64,000 nt of DNA from Methanosarcina acetivorans C2A. GTDB lineage: Archaea; Halobacteriota; Methanosarcinia; Methanosarcinales; Methanosarcinaceae. The notes under the pieces are model-generated. The model had not been told where the DNA came from. It was given only the letters and a program-made list of their open reading frames with translations, and searched no databases. Of the stretch, positions 8,112 through 16,925 are shown in pieces. The position numbers and the translations under genes were made by a program. The DNA is taken from NCBI RefSeq assembly GCF_000007345.1, contig NC_003552.1, positions 4,526,001-4,590,000 on the forward strand, read 5' to 3'. Every line of letters starts with the position of its first letter. Positions within the stretch are counted from its first letter, which is position 1.

Positions 8112-8918
8112 ATGCCAGTAATGACCATAATAGGGTGCAGGATGTTCGAAGACGAGATAATGCACCTTCTTGAAAACGACCCTGAGATCGGAAAAGTGCT
8201 TGTGGTGGAAAACGAAGACTGCGGCGGGATCATGAGAAAGATGGCAGAAGCGGGAATTGCACATACTGCGCTCCCCCTTGAAGCGATTCCCGAAAAATCC
8301 GCAGGGAAAGGTGAAGGTTTAACCCTGATCATATACATGCTTGAACTTGCCCTCCATGCAATCCCTGAAAACCTCAAAAAAACCGTTTATTCAAAAGTAG
8401 AACTTATGGCGCCCCGCTCGGACGGAGTCCTGCTCTTTTACGGGCTTTGCGGAAACGTGCTCGGGAAAATTGAAGAGGACTTCAGAGCCCTGGACTGCAG
8501 GGTGAGTATCCTGAAAGAAGAGAACGGAGAAATCGTAGACGACTGCATAGGGGCTGTCCTCGGAGGCAGGGGGCACTACCTAGAAGCCCTGAAAAGCTGT
8601 AGAGGCGCAGGGACCTTTTTCCTGACCCCCATGTGGGCCGTGAACTGGAGGGAAATGATCCGGACTGCCGGTCTGAGCCGGAACCCGGATGATATTGAGA
8701 TGTCGAAATTCGTCTTTGACTATGCAGGTTACAAAAGGGTTGCAAGGGTAAATACAGGCCTTGCCTACGAAAAAGACTTTGATGCCCGGGTAAAAGAGTT
8801 CTCTACGCTCTTTGAGTTTGAGGTTACGGACCTCGAAGGGACTCTGCAGCTTGTGGAGAATTGTTATGCAAAAACAAAAGCCTCAATGTTAGAGGCCTGC
8901 CCTCATTCCCAGACCTGA
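8112..8918 (+). CDS. DUF1638 family protein, paralogue 2
   Basis: The 268-residue protein is clearly homologous along its length to the gene at 6713. It shares GCRMFEDEIMHLL, LLFYGLCGNVLG, VDDCIGAVLGGRGHY and FLTPMWAVNW. GAGGAG lies 6-7 bases before ATG 8112. The two genes are separated by about 600 bases holding a 16-bp tandem array, so they are probably transcribed separately. Divergence between them suggests an old duplication with specialised roles. No domain beyond DUF1638 is recognised. Confidence 0.83.
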   Translation: MPVMTIIGCRMFEDEIMHLLENDPEIGKVLVVENEDCGGIMRKMAEAGIAHTALPLEAIPEKSAGKGEGLTLIIYMLELALHAIPENLKKTVYSKVELMAPRSDGVLLFYGLCGNVLGKIEEDFRALDCRVSILKEENGEIVDDCIGAVLGGRGHYLEALKSCRGAGTFFLTPMWAVNWREMIRTAGLSRNPDDIEMSKFVFDYAGYKRVARVNTGLAYEKDFDARVKEFSTLFEFEVTDLEGTLQLVENCYAKTKASMLEACPHSQT

Positions 8919-9294
8919 AAACCAGGATCCGAGTCCGAATCCGAGTCCGAAAACCGGGGCCTGAAAAGTTTCTATCCTGCTTCATCAGATTCCGGAATCG
9001 TTTTCTATTTTTTTGATTCAATCCTTAAAGGTCGGTCCTGGAAGATAGGTTCTGGAAAACATATTGACACGGTTTTCTATCTCACACATATTCCCCACAC
9101 ATATTTGTCATATCTTCCAAATATTTGCCATATCTTACACATCGCGATCACATCTTGCACATATTTATTATGCACTTCTCTGCTTCACCGTATACATCAG
9201 TTTACTTTATAAATTGAGAGGCATTAATATTCATAGAAAATAAAAAGTTAACACGAAACCTAACGGCAAAAAAAACATTAGGGGGAATTCAGAA
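8919..9294. other. Intergenic spacer upstream of glycogen synthase
   Basis: No gene seen. A direct repeat of TCCGAGTCCGAA-like sequence lies at 8930-8952. Loosely repeated ACATATTTGYCATATCTT units occur around 9085-9170. The sequence just before 9295 is AT-rich and then gives AGGGGGAATTC, a plausible ribosome binding site for the TTG start. Confidence 0.35.
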
Positions 9295-11088
9295 TTGGGA
9301 AACCATTTCATTATAATTGCCGGAGAAGAGGCAGGGCCTGCCTCAAATAAAATGGGCGGGATCTGGAACGTCATTCATGAAGAGGCACACACCCTTGCGA
9401 CTCTTTTTGACTCCGGGAAATTAAAGAAGGCAAAAGAAAATACCGAGATCCTTGTTGCGGGCCCGTATTTCGGGCACAGGGGCGCGGACTGGAACCGGGG
9501 TTTGAACAGGATTACGGATATGAACGGGCTTGCTCCTCTCAGCACTGACGGAGAACTCAAAAAAAGCCTGAAAGCCCTTGAAGACGAGGGCATTAAAGTT
9601 TTCACAGGAGAAGAACTGGTCGGAGAAACCAGGATAGGTTACCTGCAATTCCAGACCTCTGATTTTGGAAAAATCCGTTCAACCTATGGGGGGAAAGATA
9701 TGACTCTCGAAAGCAGGGTCAAAGCCGAAGCCTACGAACTCCTGGGGCTTGACTCCCTCAGATATGAAGGCATGCCAAATGGCGCGGAATATACTCATTA
9801 CCTTTCTCTTTCACATTCGATTTCCGAGCTGATCCAGCTTCTTGTAAGTTCGGCTCCCAAAACTTTGGCAGAAGAGAAAGACCAGGAGAAAGAATTAATT
9901 CCCTGTCCGGGGGTTTCCCTGCACTGCCATGAATTTGGGGTATTTTATGCTCCTGCGAGACTTAGGAAACTGGGAATCCCGACAAACTCCGTTGCAACCC
10001 TGCATGCTACTATCCCCGGCAGAGCTGCCGGATACAACTCCATCCAGAAAAGAAGAAATAATGACAGCACGTGGCCTCCGGGAGTACCTGAGAACCTTGC
10101 CTCCCTCGAAGCCCTTGCCATGTACGCAGACATGGTTACTGCAGTAGGGGAATCCACGCGCCAGGAAGCCCGACTTTTTTACGGAATTAACGGGATTGTT
10201 ATTAGAAACGGGATAACAATCGAAGCCGAAAAAATAGACTGGAGCCGAAAAGAACTCTCCCTCTCAAAGATCCGGAATTTCCTTTCCGAAAACCTGTACA
10301 GATACTACGGGGGGGAAAAGATCGAGCCCGAAAAGATTATCCCCATTTTCACAATCTCCCGCATAGAGGTTGAAAACAAAGGGTACCCTGACCTTCTCGA
10401 TTCCCTTGTAGCTCTCGAGCATATAATAAGGAACAGCATCATGGAAGGGCATATGGAAGAGGGGATAAAGGTGATCTGTTTCCTTGTAGCTACGGAAGGC
10501 CCTAAAACCAACCTTCCGGAAGGGTTCCCGGTAAATCTTCCAAAAGATGTGCTTGTAGGAAACGAGCTGAGGCTTCAGCAGATGATAGAGGAAAGAGAGC
10601 TTGACTTCCCGAAAATGGTAAGAGGAAAACGTTCGGTTGCTGCTATGCTCTACCCCCAGATCATCTCTCCCGGGGACGGTGGGCTGGGAATGGGGGTAAG
10701 GGACTTCATGGCTGGCTGCTGTGCCGGAGTTTTTCCTTCCCGTTATGATCCCTTCCTGCTCACGGGGCTCGAAGCCGGAAGAGAGGGGACCCCAAGCGTG
10801 GTAAGCCGGGTCTGCGGTTTCAGCGATGCCATAAAAACTATCGAGTCCCTGGTAGAAGGCCTGGGCGGAGTAATAGTGGTAGACAATATAGACCTCTCTT
10901 ACTACGAGACCGTCCTTGACTACGCCCTTTCAGTCAGTTACTTTACCAGAAATTTCATAGACGACCGGGTGAAATACAAACTTCTCTGCAGGGAAGCTTT
11001 TCTCCTTGCAAAGGACATGGGCTGGGAAAAACCCGCAGAACAGTATTATGAATTGATAAGCGGGGCACGCTTTTGTAAAAAGAAATAA
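9295..11088 (+). CDS. Glycogen synthase, GT3-like glycosyltransferase
   Basis: The 597-residue protein resembles the eukaryotic-type (GT3) glycogen synthases found in some archaea and bacteria, which extend alpha-1,4-glucan from a nucleotide sugar. Visible features are the N-terminal KMGGIWNVIHEEA (the KxGG-type donor loop), LHCHEFGVFYAPARL, the central ATLHATIPGRAAG, a GESTRQEARLFYGI helix, and the catalytic E-x7-E region in RYDPFLLTGLEAGREGTPSV. The start is TTG 9295, chosen because GGGGG lies about 10 bases ahead and the homologous N-terminus begins there. The next genes, a GalT-like enzyme and a GT4 enzyme, support a role in storage polysaccharide metabolism. Confidence 0.82.
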   Translation: MGNHFIIIAGEEAGPASNKMGGIWNVIHEEAHTLATLFDSGKLKKAKENTEILVAGPYFGHRGADWNRGLNRITDMNGLAPLSTDGELKKSLKALEDEGIKVFTGEELVGETRIGYLQFQTSDFGKIRSTYGGKDMTLESRVKAEAYELLGLDSLRYEGMPNGAEYTHYLSLSHSISELIQLLVSSAPKTLAEEKDQEKELIPCPGVSLHCHEFGVFYAPARLRKLGIPTNSVATLHATIPGRAAGYNSIQKRRNNDSTWPPGVPENLASLEALAMYADMVTAVGESTRQEARLFYGINGIVIRNGITIEAEKIDWSRKELSLSKIRNFLSENLYRYYGGEKIEPEKIIPIFTISRIEVENKGYPDLLDSLVALEHIIRNSIMEGHMEEGIKVICFLVATEGPKTNLPEGFPVNLPKDVLVGNELRLQQMIEERELDFPKMVRGKRSVAAMLYPQIISPGDGGLGMGVRDFMAGCCAGVFPSRYDPFLLTGLEAGREGTPSVVSRVCGFSDAIKTIESLVEGLGGVIVVDNIDLSYYETVLDYALSVSYFTRNFIDDRVKYKLLCREAFLLAKDMGWEKPAEQYYELISGARFCKKK

Positions 11089-11145
11089 TGAGGACTCCTA
11101 AATAGGTAAAAGAGGAAATCATGAGTAGATTGAGGTTTTCCGAAA

Positions 11146-12174
11146 ATGTCAGAAATCAGAAAGCACTATTTTCTCCCCGAATACTGCATAATTGCCGAAG
11201 GGAGAGCTAAAAGACCTTCGGATTTTGCAGGGGCAGCCAAAGATTCCGAAAAAAATCATTCTGAAAGCTGCGTGTTCTGCGGAGGGAATGAAGAAAAAAC
11301 ACCTCCTGCAACTGCGGCATATAAGAAGGGGGAGATCTTTGCCGATACCGAAAAAAAACGAGTCCGCAACTGGGATTTTCGCTGTTTTCCAAACCTCTAT
11401 CCCGCACTTTCTCCTGCTCCGCCCTCTCCCGGATTTCGCGGAAAAGGGCTTGAAGCTTTTCCTGGATTCGGTTTCCATGAGGTAATAGTGGAGTCCCCCG
11501 TACACGGGAAAAAACTTGAGGAATTCTCCGATGCTGAGATATCCGGGCTTATGGGAGTCTATAAGGACAGAGTATGCCATTACGCAGCCCGTGAAAAAAT
11601 CCGTTATGTTTCCCTGTTCAAAAACTCCGGAAAAGCTGCAGGCGCTTCACAGAACCACTCACATAGCCAGCTCCTCGCCCTGCCGGTTTGCCCTCAGGTT
11701 CTGGAAAGGGAACTGAAGGCTATCAGGGAAGGAGAAAAATGCCCTTACTGTGTGCTCCTTGAAAAAGAAAAAACTTCGACACGCCTTATCCGTGAAAATA
11801 GCAAATTTGTGGCTTTTGCCCCTTACTATTCAACAGGACCCTTTGAAGTATGGATCCTTCCAAAAGAACATATTAGTTTCCTGGGAGATTTCAGTCCGGA
11901 ACTCCTTTTTGCTCTCGGGGAAATTTTGAGAGCGGTCCTCAGGAGTTATGGAAAAGTACTGGGGAACCTGCCTTATAACCACATGTTCTACCAGCTTTTT
12001 GAGACACCAGAGTACCACCTGAACCTGAGGCTGATGCCCAGGATCTCCACGGCTGCGGGGTTTGAATTGAATACCGGAATTTACATCAATACGGTTTCCC
12101 CTGAAAAGGCAGCTTCATATCTGAGGGGGGATATTAATGAGCCGACTCGGGAGAAAGTCGGGAGAGAAAAATAA
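11146..12174 (+). CDS. galT: GalT-family hexose-1-phosphate nucleotidyltransferase
   Basis: The 342-residue protein belongs to the HIT-superfamily GalT group, which moves UMP (or AMP) between nucleotide sugars and hexose 1-phosphates through a nucleotidyl-histidine. The active-site motif is NHSHSQ, where classical GalT has HPHxQ. Two Cys pairs, CVFCGG and CPYC, look like zinc sites. VWILPKEH and the C-terminal MPRIST end the domain. The HSHSQ form and the glycogen synthase 57 bases upstream fit UDP- or ADP-glucose phosphorylase activity as well as galactose metabolism; the exact substrate is not fixed by sequence. The galT symbol is by family. Confidence 0.8.
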   Translation: MSEIRKHYFLPEYCIIAEGRAKRPSDFAGAAKDSEKNHSESCVFCGGNEEKTPPATAAYKKGEIFADTEKKRVRNWDFRCFPNLYPALSPAPPSPGFRGKGLEAFPGFGFHEVIVESPVHGKKLEEFSDAEISGLMGVYKDRVCHYAAREKIRYVSLFKNSGKAAGASQNHSHSQLLALPVCPQVLERELKAIREGEKCPYCVLLEKEKTSTRLIRENSKFVAFAPYYSTGPFEVWILPKEHISFLGDFSPELLFALGEILRAVLRSYGKVLGNLPYNHMFYQLFETPEYHLNLRLMPRISTAAGFELNTGIYINTVSPEKAASYLRGDINEPTREKVGREK

Positions 12175-12526
12175 ACAGCTGGAGTGAAAGTTTCCGCTGT
12201 AGAACATAGGGAAAAAAACGGAGATATATTTATGTACAATTAAAAAGGATAAAGTTAGGGAAGTATAGAGATGTATCCTTAACGCGAAAATCATCCTGTG
12301 AACAGGCATATCTGGAGAATTCCTGTTCTGAATAGGTACGTGAAGGGTTTTAGAGGAAGAAGGATAGAGAAATTACGACAAGAAAGGCGCAACCTGAGTT
12401 TACCGGTTACCGATCTGGAAATATATCAGGTAAAACTGAAGGGTTTTAACAAAACAGGCTGGGGGATACCTGTAACTTTTAGCAGCCGCAATGTCCTTCA
12501 CTTGACAAAAAGGAATGAGTGAGTCT
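12175..12526. other. Intergenic spacer between the GalT-like and GT4 genes
   Basis: No supported gene. A 74-codon plus frame at 12298-12522 has no convincing start or family resemblance. AT-rich sequence near 12220-12245 (ATATATTTATG) may be the promoter of the GT4 gene. Confidence 0.3.
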
Positions 12527-13690
12527 ATGAAAAAGATTCGAGTAGGAATGTTTAGCTGGGAAAGTTTGTATTCGATACGTGTAGGTGGGATTTCACCCCA
12601 TGTATCCGAACTCTCTGAGGCTCTTGCAGCCAAAGGTCATGATATTCACCTTTTTACACGAGGCAAAGATAATAGTGATGAAATCATCAAAGGAGTTCAC
12701 TACCACAGAGTGGAGTGCGACCGGTATGGAGGAATAGTTGAACAGATGAACAGGATGTGCGACGCCATGTACTGTCGGTTCCTGGACGTGCAGGAGGAAG
12801 CTGGAGAGTTTGATATCCTCCACGGGCACGACTGGCATCCTGTAAATGTCCTCTGCAGGCTTAAAGCCCAATTTGGGCTGCCTTTTGTCCTGACTTTTCA
12901 CAGTACGGAATGGGGGCGTAATGGAAACCGCCACGGAGACTGGTGGGAAGCAAAAGAGATTTCACACAGGGAGTGGCTTGGCGGGTATGAAGCTTCCGAT
13001 GTAATTGTTACGTCTACGATTTTGAAAGACGAAATCAAGCACATATACAAACTTCCCGATTATAAGCTCTGGGAGATCCCCAATGGGATAAACGTGGGAA
13101 AAATAAAGAGGGAAATTGACCCCGGAGAAATAAAAAGAAACTACGGTATCCACCCCTGCCTTCCCGTGGTGCTCTTTACCGGAAGGATGTCTTACCAAAA
13201 GGGACCGGATCTGTTAGTCGAAGCCGCAGCAAAAGTCCTGAGGAAACGGGATGCCCGGTTTGTGCTTATAGGAGAAGGAGAGATGCGGAATCAATGTGAA
13301 AACCAGGCTAACAGGCTTGGGATCGGAGGCTCCTGCGATTTCCTTGGTTATGCTCCGGATAACACCGTCATAGACTGGTTTAACGCCTGTGACCTTGTCT
13401 GTGTCCCGAGCCGGAACGAACCCTTCGGGATAGTCGTGCTTGAGGCATGGGATGCAAGAAAGCCGGTAGTTGCAAGCGATGCAGTCGCTCTTGTTGAGAA
13501 CTTCAGGACAGGTGTCATTGCCCATAAAGAGCCCTCGTCCATTGCCTGGGGCCTCAATTACGTACTTGAAGGGCTCGGCCGCAACAGGATGGGAGAAAAG
13601 GGGTACGATCTCCTGAAAAAGAGATACAACTGGGAAACGATAGCTACAAAAACCCTTGAAGTATACGAAAAAATAATAGAAAAAACCTGA
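12527..13690 (+). CDS. GT4-family glycosyltransferase (glycogen synthase-like)
   Basis: The protein is a GT-B fold, family 4 glycosyltransferase of about 387 residues. Near the N-terminus are the donor loop RVGGISPHVSELSEAL and the HGHDWHPVNVLC and TFHSTEWGR motifs. The C-terminal domain has FTGRMSYQKGPDLLVEA, the RNEPFGIVVLEAWDARKPVV E-x7-E site and a final NWETIATKTLEVYEKI helix. It resembles archaeal proteins annotated as glycogen synthases that use a nucleotide glucose donor. ATG 12515 gives four more residues (MSES), but the conserved MKKIRVGMFSW begins at 12527. Neither start has a well-spaced Shine-Dalgarno. It sits in the carbohydrate block with GT3 and GalT. Confidence 0.87.
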   Translation: MKKIRVGMFSWESLYSIRVGGISPHVSELSEALAAKGHDIHLFTRGKDNSDEIIKGVHYHRVECDRYGGIVEQMNRMCDAMYCRFLDVQEEAGEFDILHGHDWHPVNVLCRLKAQFGLPFVLTFHSTEWGRNGNRHGDWWEAKEISHREWLGGYEASDVIVTSTILKDEIKHIYKLPDYKLWEIPNGINVGKIKREIDPGEIKRNYGIHPCLPVVLFTGRMSYQKGPDLLVEAAAKVLRKRDARFVLIGEGEMRNQCENQANRLGIGGSCDFLGYAPDNTVIDWFNACDLVCVPSRNEPFGIVVLEAWDARKPVVASDAVALVENFRTGVIAHKEPSSIAWGLNYVLEGLGRNRMGEKGYDLLKKRYNWETIATKTLEVYEKIIEKT

Positions 13691-13776
13691 ACACTAATAG
13701 TAGTGTTTCACCGTGTCTCTAAACTCGAAGCTGCTACAAAGAAAATTAAATTAAAAGTGGATACAGATACCCCCTC

Positions 13777-13863
13777 AAAAAAACACACATGATATTCTTC
13801 GAATAGCAGGCACAAATAATAAAAGTAATTGAAAGTACTTTCATACCAAAGAAATGTATATTT
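13777..13863. repeat. Direct repeat, left copy, flanking the aldo/keto reductase gene
   Basis: An 83-87 bp stretch, starting with an A7 run and ending TGTATATTT, is repeated imperfectly in the same orientation at 15312-15394 on the other side of the gene. Shared blocks include CTTCGAATA and ACTTTCATRCCAAA. This copy contains the perfect 12-bp palindrome GAAAGTACTTTC at 13831-13842. Confidence 0.65.
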
Positions 13864-13971
13864 CTGGGACTGTAATTGACTCAGAAAGACGTAGTGTAAA
13901 GTACTGCTCGAATAAGTGTAAAAACGGTTGCATATAAAGCGAGATCTTATGCTGAGGGTTGATAGCGCTGA

Positions 13972-14009
13972 CGCGGACATACCGTCGTTTGCTGCGGGAT
14001 ATGTCCGCG
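13972..14009. other. Strong inverted repeat (10-bp stem) upstream of the aldo/keto reductase
   Basis: CGCGGACATA at 13972-13981 pairs perfectly with TATGTCCGCG at 14000-14009 across an 18-base loop. It is far more GC-rich than the surrounding spacer. It could be a terminator for the GT4 transcript, an operator, or part of a mobile structure. Confidence 0.55.
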
Positions 14010-14137
14010 CCATTGCAATTTTAATTCAGGACAATTTTATACAATAGAAAAAAACGGTTACCTTTTCAGATAAAACATTGCTATTTTTTTAGAATACGGA
14101 AATTACTTATAATCATTTTTTCTTGATTATGTTAGCT

Positions 14138-15253
14138 ATGAAAAAACTTGGATTCGGGACGTTGCGTCTTCCACTCACCCGTCCTGACGATGTGAAATCG
14201 ATCGATCAGGATCTTTTTAATCGGCTCGTTGATGAATTCATGAAAGCGGGTTATACTTACTTTGAGACCGGCTGGCCATATCATTCCCAGTGTGCTGAAG
14301 ACGCCTGTAGAAAAGCAATTGTAGAACGGTATCCCAGGGAAAAATTCTGTCTCGCGGATAAGATGCCGACCTATAATCTCAAAAAAAGTGAGGACTATGA
14401 GAATATTTTCACCGAACAGCTGAAACGTTGTGGAGTAGACTATTTCGATTATTATCTCTTCCATAACCTTGGTAACAAAACCTATAAACAATGTGAAGAA
14501 CTCGGAGGTTTTGAGTTTCTTCGACAGAAAAAGGACGAGGGAGTTGTGAAGCATATAGGTTTTTCGTTTCACGACACACCGGAAGTTCTTGTTAAAATAT
14601 TAACAGAACATCCCGATGTGGATGTTGTGCAATTGCAGATAAATTATATCGATTGGGAAAACATCAGCATCCAGTCACGCAGATGCTACGAAGTTGCGAG
14701 GAAACATAACAAACCGATCATCGTCATGGAGCCAGTTAAAGGCGGGGCGCTTGCCTCGGTCCCTGAAAAGGCGGAAAAACTTATGCATAAGATCCATCCG
14801 GAGGATTCCCCTGCTTCGTGGGCACTTCGGTTTGCTGCGGGATTTGAGGGAGTTTTCATAGTCCTGAGCGGTATGAACACCATTGAACAGGTGAAGGATA
14901 ATATCAAGACCTTCGATAATCTGACACCGATTTCCCCTGAAGAAAATACTGTCCTCGAAGAAGTCAAGGAGATCATTAGCAAGAGTACCGCGGTCCCCTG
15001 TACTGCATGCCGGTACTGCGTCGAGGGGTGTCCGCAGGATATCCAGATACCCGTTTTATTCTCAATTTATAATGATGCAATGAAGTATGGAGATATCAAC
15101 TACCCCACTGTGCATTACCAACATGCAGTCTTTGGTCACGGTAAAGCAAGCGACTGCATAGAATGCTGCAAGTGTGAAAAGAGTTGCCCGCAACATCTGC
15201 CAATATCTGAAATCATGAAGGAGATCGCAACTAGGTTTGATAAAGAGAAATGA
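14138..15253 (+). CDS. Aldo/keto reductase with C-terminal ferredoxin domain
   Basis: The N-terminal 260 residues form an aldo/keto reductase barrel: FGTLRLPL, the TYFETGWPYH catalytic-Asp region replaced by an E/G pattern, DKMPTY, YLFHNLG, HIGFSFHDT and GGALASVP. A C-terminal domain carries two cysteine clusters, CTACRYCVEGCPQDI and CIECCKCEKSCPQHLPI, for two [4Fe-4S] centres. Such fusions are common in anaerobes and are thought to couple ferredoxin to reduction of unknown carbonyl substrates. ATG 14138 begins the conserved MKKLGFGTLRLP; ATG 14129 is also in frame. The gene is alone, flanked by 80-bp direct repeats, which hints at past mobility. Confidence 0.88.
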   Translation: MKKLGFGTLRLPLTRPDDVKSIDQDLFNRLVDEFMKAGYTYFETGWPYHSQCAEDACRKAIVERYPREKFCLADKMPTYNLKKSEDYENIFTEQLKRCGVDYFDYYLFHNLGNKTYKQCEELGGFEFLRQKKDEGVVKHIGFSFHDTPEVLVKILTEHPDVDVVQLQINYIDWENISIQSRRCYEVARKHNKPIIVMEPVKGGALASVPEKAEKLMHKIHPEDSPASWALRFAAGFEGVFIVLSGMNTIEQVKDNIKTFDNLTPISPEENTVLEEVKEIISKSTAVPCTACRYCVEGCPQDIQIPVLFSIYNDAMKYGDINYPTVHYQHAVFGHGKASDCIECCKCEKSCPQHLPISEIMKEIATRFDKEK

Positions 15254-15311
15254 GAATTTCCGGCAGGCTTTTATATTTTTGATCATTCCACCGTTAACAA
15301 TGTATTGAATT

Positions 15312-15394
15312 AAAAAAACGAACATGAAACTCTTCGAATAACGGGCCCAAAAAATGAAAGTACTTGAAGGCACTTTCATGCCAAATTGTATATT
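15312..15394. repeat. Direct repeat, right copy, flanking the aldo/keto reductase gene
   Basis: This is the same-orientation counterpart of 13777-13863, with the A7 run, CTTCGAATA, GAAAGTACTT and ACTTTCATGCCAAA in the same order and a final TGTATATTT. It lies between the reductase stop codon and the convergent DUF2150 gene. Confidence 0.65.
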
Positions 15395-15473
15395 TAAAAA
15401 TCGTATCTGAAATTCAGATACTTAAAAACCTCAAATATATATAAAATTTAAAGAAAAGTTTAAAAGGAAGATG

Positions 15474-16109
15474 TTATACGGCGTCTTCCTCATCGTCTTC
15501 ATCAAATTCTTTGTAACTGTCACTTCCGACCATTGCTGCCGAGATAGAATCAATCCCGTCGAGCCACTCTGCAACAATGCCGTACGGGAGTTCAGCCATT
15601 GCCTCTTCAGGCAGGCTCTGTCCTTTAAGCACGATTGCGCCGCACTGGGCAGTGTAATCAAGAGCAAGGTCAAGGTTATCCGAGGCTTCGGCATCGACTG
15701 CTGCTTTTATAAGTTCATCGATACTTGCTTCGCCCTCATAATCACCCATAACATAACATTCAAAGGCGACAAGCGCCCCCATAAGAGAGGTCTGTACTGA
15801 ATCGATCATAAGGTCGATATCTTCAGAAATGGGATCGACCTCGGAAAGCACGATATCCCTTATCTCCTCAAGAATTTGCAGAGCTTTTTCCTTGGAGAGC
15901 ATAGCTTTTTCAAAACGAGCGGTTACTTTCAGGCAGGCAAGGATCACGTCGTCAACCATATTGACAAATACGGCACTTTCCTTCCCGACTTCTTCTTCTG
16001 TTTCTTTTATTTGAAAACCGCTTTCCCTTGCCCGTCCGAGCCAGTTTTCCCAGCGCTTTTGGGTATAAAATTCATAGGGGGGGACCTGGTTCATTTCATG
16101 TTCAGGCAC
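15474..16109 (-). CDS. DUF2150 family protein
   Basis: The protein matches DUF2150, a family found in methanogens and halophiles without a known function. It is acidic and largely helical, opening with PPYEFYTQKRWENWLGR and ending in an Asp/Glu-rich tail (SYKEFDEDDEEDAV), and is soluble with no membrane segment. The first possible start, GTG 16109, gives 211 residues. A TATA box (GTATATAAG on the minus strand at 16121-16129) predicts transcription to start near 16100, inside that extension. The true start may therefore be ATG at 16094 (MNQVPPYEF), giving a nearly leaderless message. It converges with the aldo/keto reductase. Confidence 0.8.
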   Translation of the reverse strand: MPEHEMNQVPPYEFYTQKRWENWLGRARESGFQIKETEEEVGKESAVFVNMVDDVILACLKVTARFEKAMLSKEKALQILEEIRDIVLSEVDPISEDIDLMIDSVQTSLMGALVAFECYVMGDYEGEASIDELIKAAVDAEASDNLDLALDYTAQCGAIVLKGQSLPEEAMAELPYGIVAEWLDGIDSISAAMVGSDSYKEFDEDDEEDAV

Positions 16110-16120
16110 TTATAACACCG

Positions 16121-16129
16121 CTTATATAC
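16121..16129 (-). promoter_or_regulatory. Predicted TATA box of the DUF2150 gene
   Basis: GTATATAAG on the minus strand. The usual 25-27 base spacing puts the transcription start near 16098-16102, just ahead of the ATG at 16094. Confidence 0.5.
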
Positions 16130-16184
16130 CTTTTTTATTAATTAATAATCAATCTTACTATTACTAAAAGGTGTTTGTTTATGT

Positions 16185-16634
16185 TCACCAGGCAAGTTTC
16201 ACTTTTTTCAAGGAATTGCCGGCTTCACATTTTGAGTCAAGGCTTTCAAGGACCTCTACGATTTTGCATTTGTCCCCTTTTAAAAGCCCTTCCGGGTGGC
16301 AGACCTCATACACGCTGCACTCTCTCTTTCCACATTTGGCTGGCTCATACATAATTTTTGCTCCTTCAACGGCCTTTCTCGATTCCAGAGTTGTCAGGAT
16401 AGGAGCCCTGCTGACGTCCACAGCAAGTACCCCGCTGTCGTGCAGGAAACATTCATGTATGTCCTTGCTTCTGATTCTCTCGACCCTATACCTGCGTCCG
16501 GGTTCAAGGTTAAGGCATGTATTCTTCAACCGGCATTTCTTACATTCAGGCATTTCACCTTTGAATATGAATTCCAGTCCTTCCCTTGCCAGCCGTGATC
16601 CGATGAGTGTTATTTTTGTATCACTTTCTGTCAT
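16185..16634 (-). CDS. UPF0179 family protein
   Basis: The 149-residue protein belongs to the archaeal family UPF0179, of unknown function. Conserved features are the N-terminal TLIGSRLAREGLEFIFKG, a first cysteine set CKKCRLKNTC with LEPGRRYRVERIR, and a second set CGKRECSVYEVCHP. The five to six cysteines suggest bound zinc or an iron-sulfur cluster; this is inference. A TATA-like TTTAAA/ATATATTT box lies about 20-25 bases upstream of ATG 16634, so the message is probably short-leadered. The gene follows egsA on the same strand after about 290 bases. Confidence 0.85.
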   Translation of the reverse strand: MTESDTKITLIGSRLAREGLEFIFKGEMPECKKCRLKNTCLNLEPGRRYRVERIRSKDIHECFLHDSGVLAVDVSRAPILTTLESRKAVEGAKIMYEPAKCGKRECSVYEVCHPEGLLKGDKCKIVEVLESLDSKCEAGNSLKKVKLAW

Positions 16635-16649
16635 AATAGTTCTTCCGTT

Positions 16650-16659
16650 TAAATATATT
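16650..16659 (-). promoter_or_regulatory. Predicted TATA box of the UPF0179 gene
   Basis: On the minus strand the sequence reads GAATATATTTAAAC, about 20 bases before the ATG at 16634. This is consistent with a nearly leaderless transcript. Confidence 0.4.
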
Positions 16660-16925
16660 CTGGTATTCGTTGGTTTTTCGGGATTCCGGGAGCTGATCCC
16701 AAAATATTTCTAATTAGTATTGAGATTAGACCTGAAGTCAGGCACTTAAGACGGATTATCCTGAATAAATCGAATTCATTTAAACTCAAATGGGCCGTTA
16801 ATACTTATTAGATCTGAAATTAGATCTGAACCCCGGCCTGAAAGATTCTGAGATATCATTGTTTATCTTTATGATATTTTAAACAGTTGTTGATTTTTTG
16901 CTTCAGCCTGAGTTAAAACAACTTT

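Noticed and set aside
12298-12522. 74-codon plus frame before the GT4 gene
   Set aside because: No ribosome site and no recognisable domain. The composition is like the surrounding spacer.
13795-13810. TTCGAAT motif resembling a tRNA T-loop
   Set aside because: No acceptor or anticodon stems can be formed around it, and the motif recurs as part of the 80-bp direct repeat.
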